Assembly: GCA_964502465.1 (NCBI GenBank)
Contig: CAZCWX010000515.1
Location: 1-15,287, forward strand
From: CAZCWX01 sp964502465
GTDB lineage: Bacteria > Desulfobacterota > Binatia > Bin18
Reading direction: 5' to 3'
Length of the DNA stretch: 15,287 nt
Positions 14,551-15,287 of this stretch are shown piece by piece (position 1 is the stretch's first letter; the number at the start of each line of letters is the position of its first letter). The position numbers and the translations under genes were made by a program. The notes below the pieces were generated by a model. The model was not told the origin of the DNA, ran no database searches, and saw only the letters and a list, made by a program, of their open reading frames with translations.

Positions 14551-15287
14551 AGCAGCACCTGTGCGGTTTCCGCATCTACGTATGACGACAGGAGCATGCA
14601 TAGCCCGTCATGATCCAGCGTCACGTGTTGGGAGGAATATTCTCGGTGCAAAACTGGTTGCCCAACCATCGTCTGTCGCAGTTCAGGCAGGATGGGACAG
14701 ATAACATAATAGCCATCCTGCTCAACCGTACGGTAACATTCTTCTTCAGAAACCAGAATCTCGTGGACCTTTTCGCCGGGACGGATACCAGTATAAACAA
14801 TAGGAATGTCCTGTCCATTGATCAGCACTGTGGCAACATCCACTACCCGCGCCGATGGCATCCGGGGGACGTAGGTGCCACCAGGCAAATCGGCGCGTGC
14901 AGCGGCAAACATGGCATCCACCGCCTGATCCAGACTGAGTAAGAAGCGAGTCATTTCTTTCAGGGTGATGGTCACCGGTCCACCCCGCCTGATCTGCTCC
15001 AGAAAGAGGGGCACCACTGAGCCGCGCGAGGCGATCACGTTGCCATAGCGTACGCAGACGAAGCGGGTCTGTGGGCATTCCCAATTTGCCTGGATCAGCA
15101 GACGTTCCTGCAGGGCCTTCGTCATTCCCATCACATTAATCGGCTTACAGGCTTTATCAGTAGACACTCCAACCACCAGTTCGACGGGGACATTGTTTTC
15201 CCTGATGGCGCGCACCAGGTTCTGCGCACCCAGAATATTCGTCTGGACCGCTTCAAAGGGGAAATACTCACAGGTGGGAACCTGCTT
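14547..15287 (-). CDS. fnlA: UDP-HexNAc 4,6-dehydratase/5-epimerase, FnlA/WbjB-like (5' end cut by window)
   Basis: The C-terminal 246 residues are visible. The frame stays open to the right edge, and about 97 N-terminal residues with the Rossmann motif should lie outside if it has the usual length of about 344 aa. Motifs present are KQVPTCEYFP at the edge, TNILGAQNLVRA (17-28), VSTDKACKPINVMGMTKALQER (41-62) with Met in the usual Tyr position of YxxxK, VRYGNVIASRGSVVPLF (79-95) and GIRPGEKVHEILVSEEE (167-183). These fit WbjB/FnlA/CapE, the soluble enzymes that convert UDP-GlcNAc to UDP-2-acetamido-2,6-dideoxy-L-arabino-hexos-4-ulose, rather than the membrane-bound WbpM enzymes. It overlaps the FnlC-like gene by 4 bp, so translation is probably coupled. 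In known clusters a reductase gene (wbjC/fnlB/cap5F) normally lies between these two; here it does not. Confidence 0.93.
   Translation of the reverse strand, partial: KQVPTCEYFPFEAVQTNILGAQNLVRAIRENNVPVELVVGVSTDKACKPINVMGMTKALQERLLIQANWECPQTRFVCVRYGNVIASRGSVVPLFLEQIRRGGPVTITLKEMTRFLLSLDQAVDAMFAAARADLPGGTYVPRMPSARVVDVATVLINGQDIPIVYTGIRPGEKVHEILVSEEECYRTVEQDGYYVICPILPELRQTMVGQPVLHREYSSQHVTLDHDGLCMLLSSYVDAETAQVLL

Overview
The window is most of a cell-surface polysaccharide (O-antigen or capsule type) locus. Coding density is high, with ten complete genes and two cut by the window edges. The machinery is what Gram-negative bacteria use: Wzm/Wzt-type ABC-2 export, a WbpL/WecA-like polyprenyl-phosphate sugar-1-phosphate transferase, a membrane-anchored WbpM-type dehydratase and UDP-amino-sugar enzymes. 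There is no rRNA, tRNA or housekeeping marker, so the phylum cannot be fixed. Heptamer repeat tracts and a REP-like palindrome would fit a larger, repeat-containing genome from an uncultured lineage, but that is a guess.

Left block (1-5190, minus strand): two ABC-2 polysaccharide exporters lie side by side. In transcription order they are a permease (4399-5190), a polypeptide carrying two fused Wzt-type ATPase domains (2801-4393), a 217-bp gap with a REP-like palindrome, a second permease (1708-2583), and a Wzt ATPase with a C-terminal cargo-recognition region plus a further domain that runs off the left edge (1-1706). Middle block (5501-7724, plus strand): a GT4 glycosyltransferase and an RMD-like NAD(P)-dependent sugar reductase are transcribed divergently from the left block across a roughly 310-bp region with a tandem repeat and a short palindrome. 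Right block (7805-15287, minus strand): in transcription order it holds a FnlA/WbjB-like dehydratase/5-epimerase (cut by the right edge), a FnlC/WbjD-like UDP-HexNAc 2-epimerase, a WbjE/WbuB-like glycosyltransferase, a WbjF-like SDR, a WbpL-like initiating transferase and a WbpM-like 4,6-dehydratase. This follows the order I recall for the Pseudomonas aeruginosa O11 cluster (wbjB-C-D-E-F-wbpL-wbpM), except that wbjC is absent between the first two genes.

Working model: the WbpM-like enzyme and the SDR make a UDP-6-deoxy-D-HexNAc (FucNAc or QuiNAc type), which the WbpL-like protein loads onto undecaprenyl phosphate. The FnlA- and FnlC-like enzymes supply a UDP-6-deoxy-L-HexNAc for a glycosyltransferase. 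The middle pair adds a further, possibly GDP-6-deoxyhexose-derived sugar. The chain leaves through one or both ABC exporters, since no Wzx or Wzy is visible. The most unusual points are the fused double ATPase with Asp at the catalytic Glu position in its second half, the extended Wzt, the missing wbjC, and related 7-bp repeat tracts inside the 5' coding regions of two genes.
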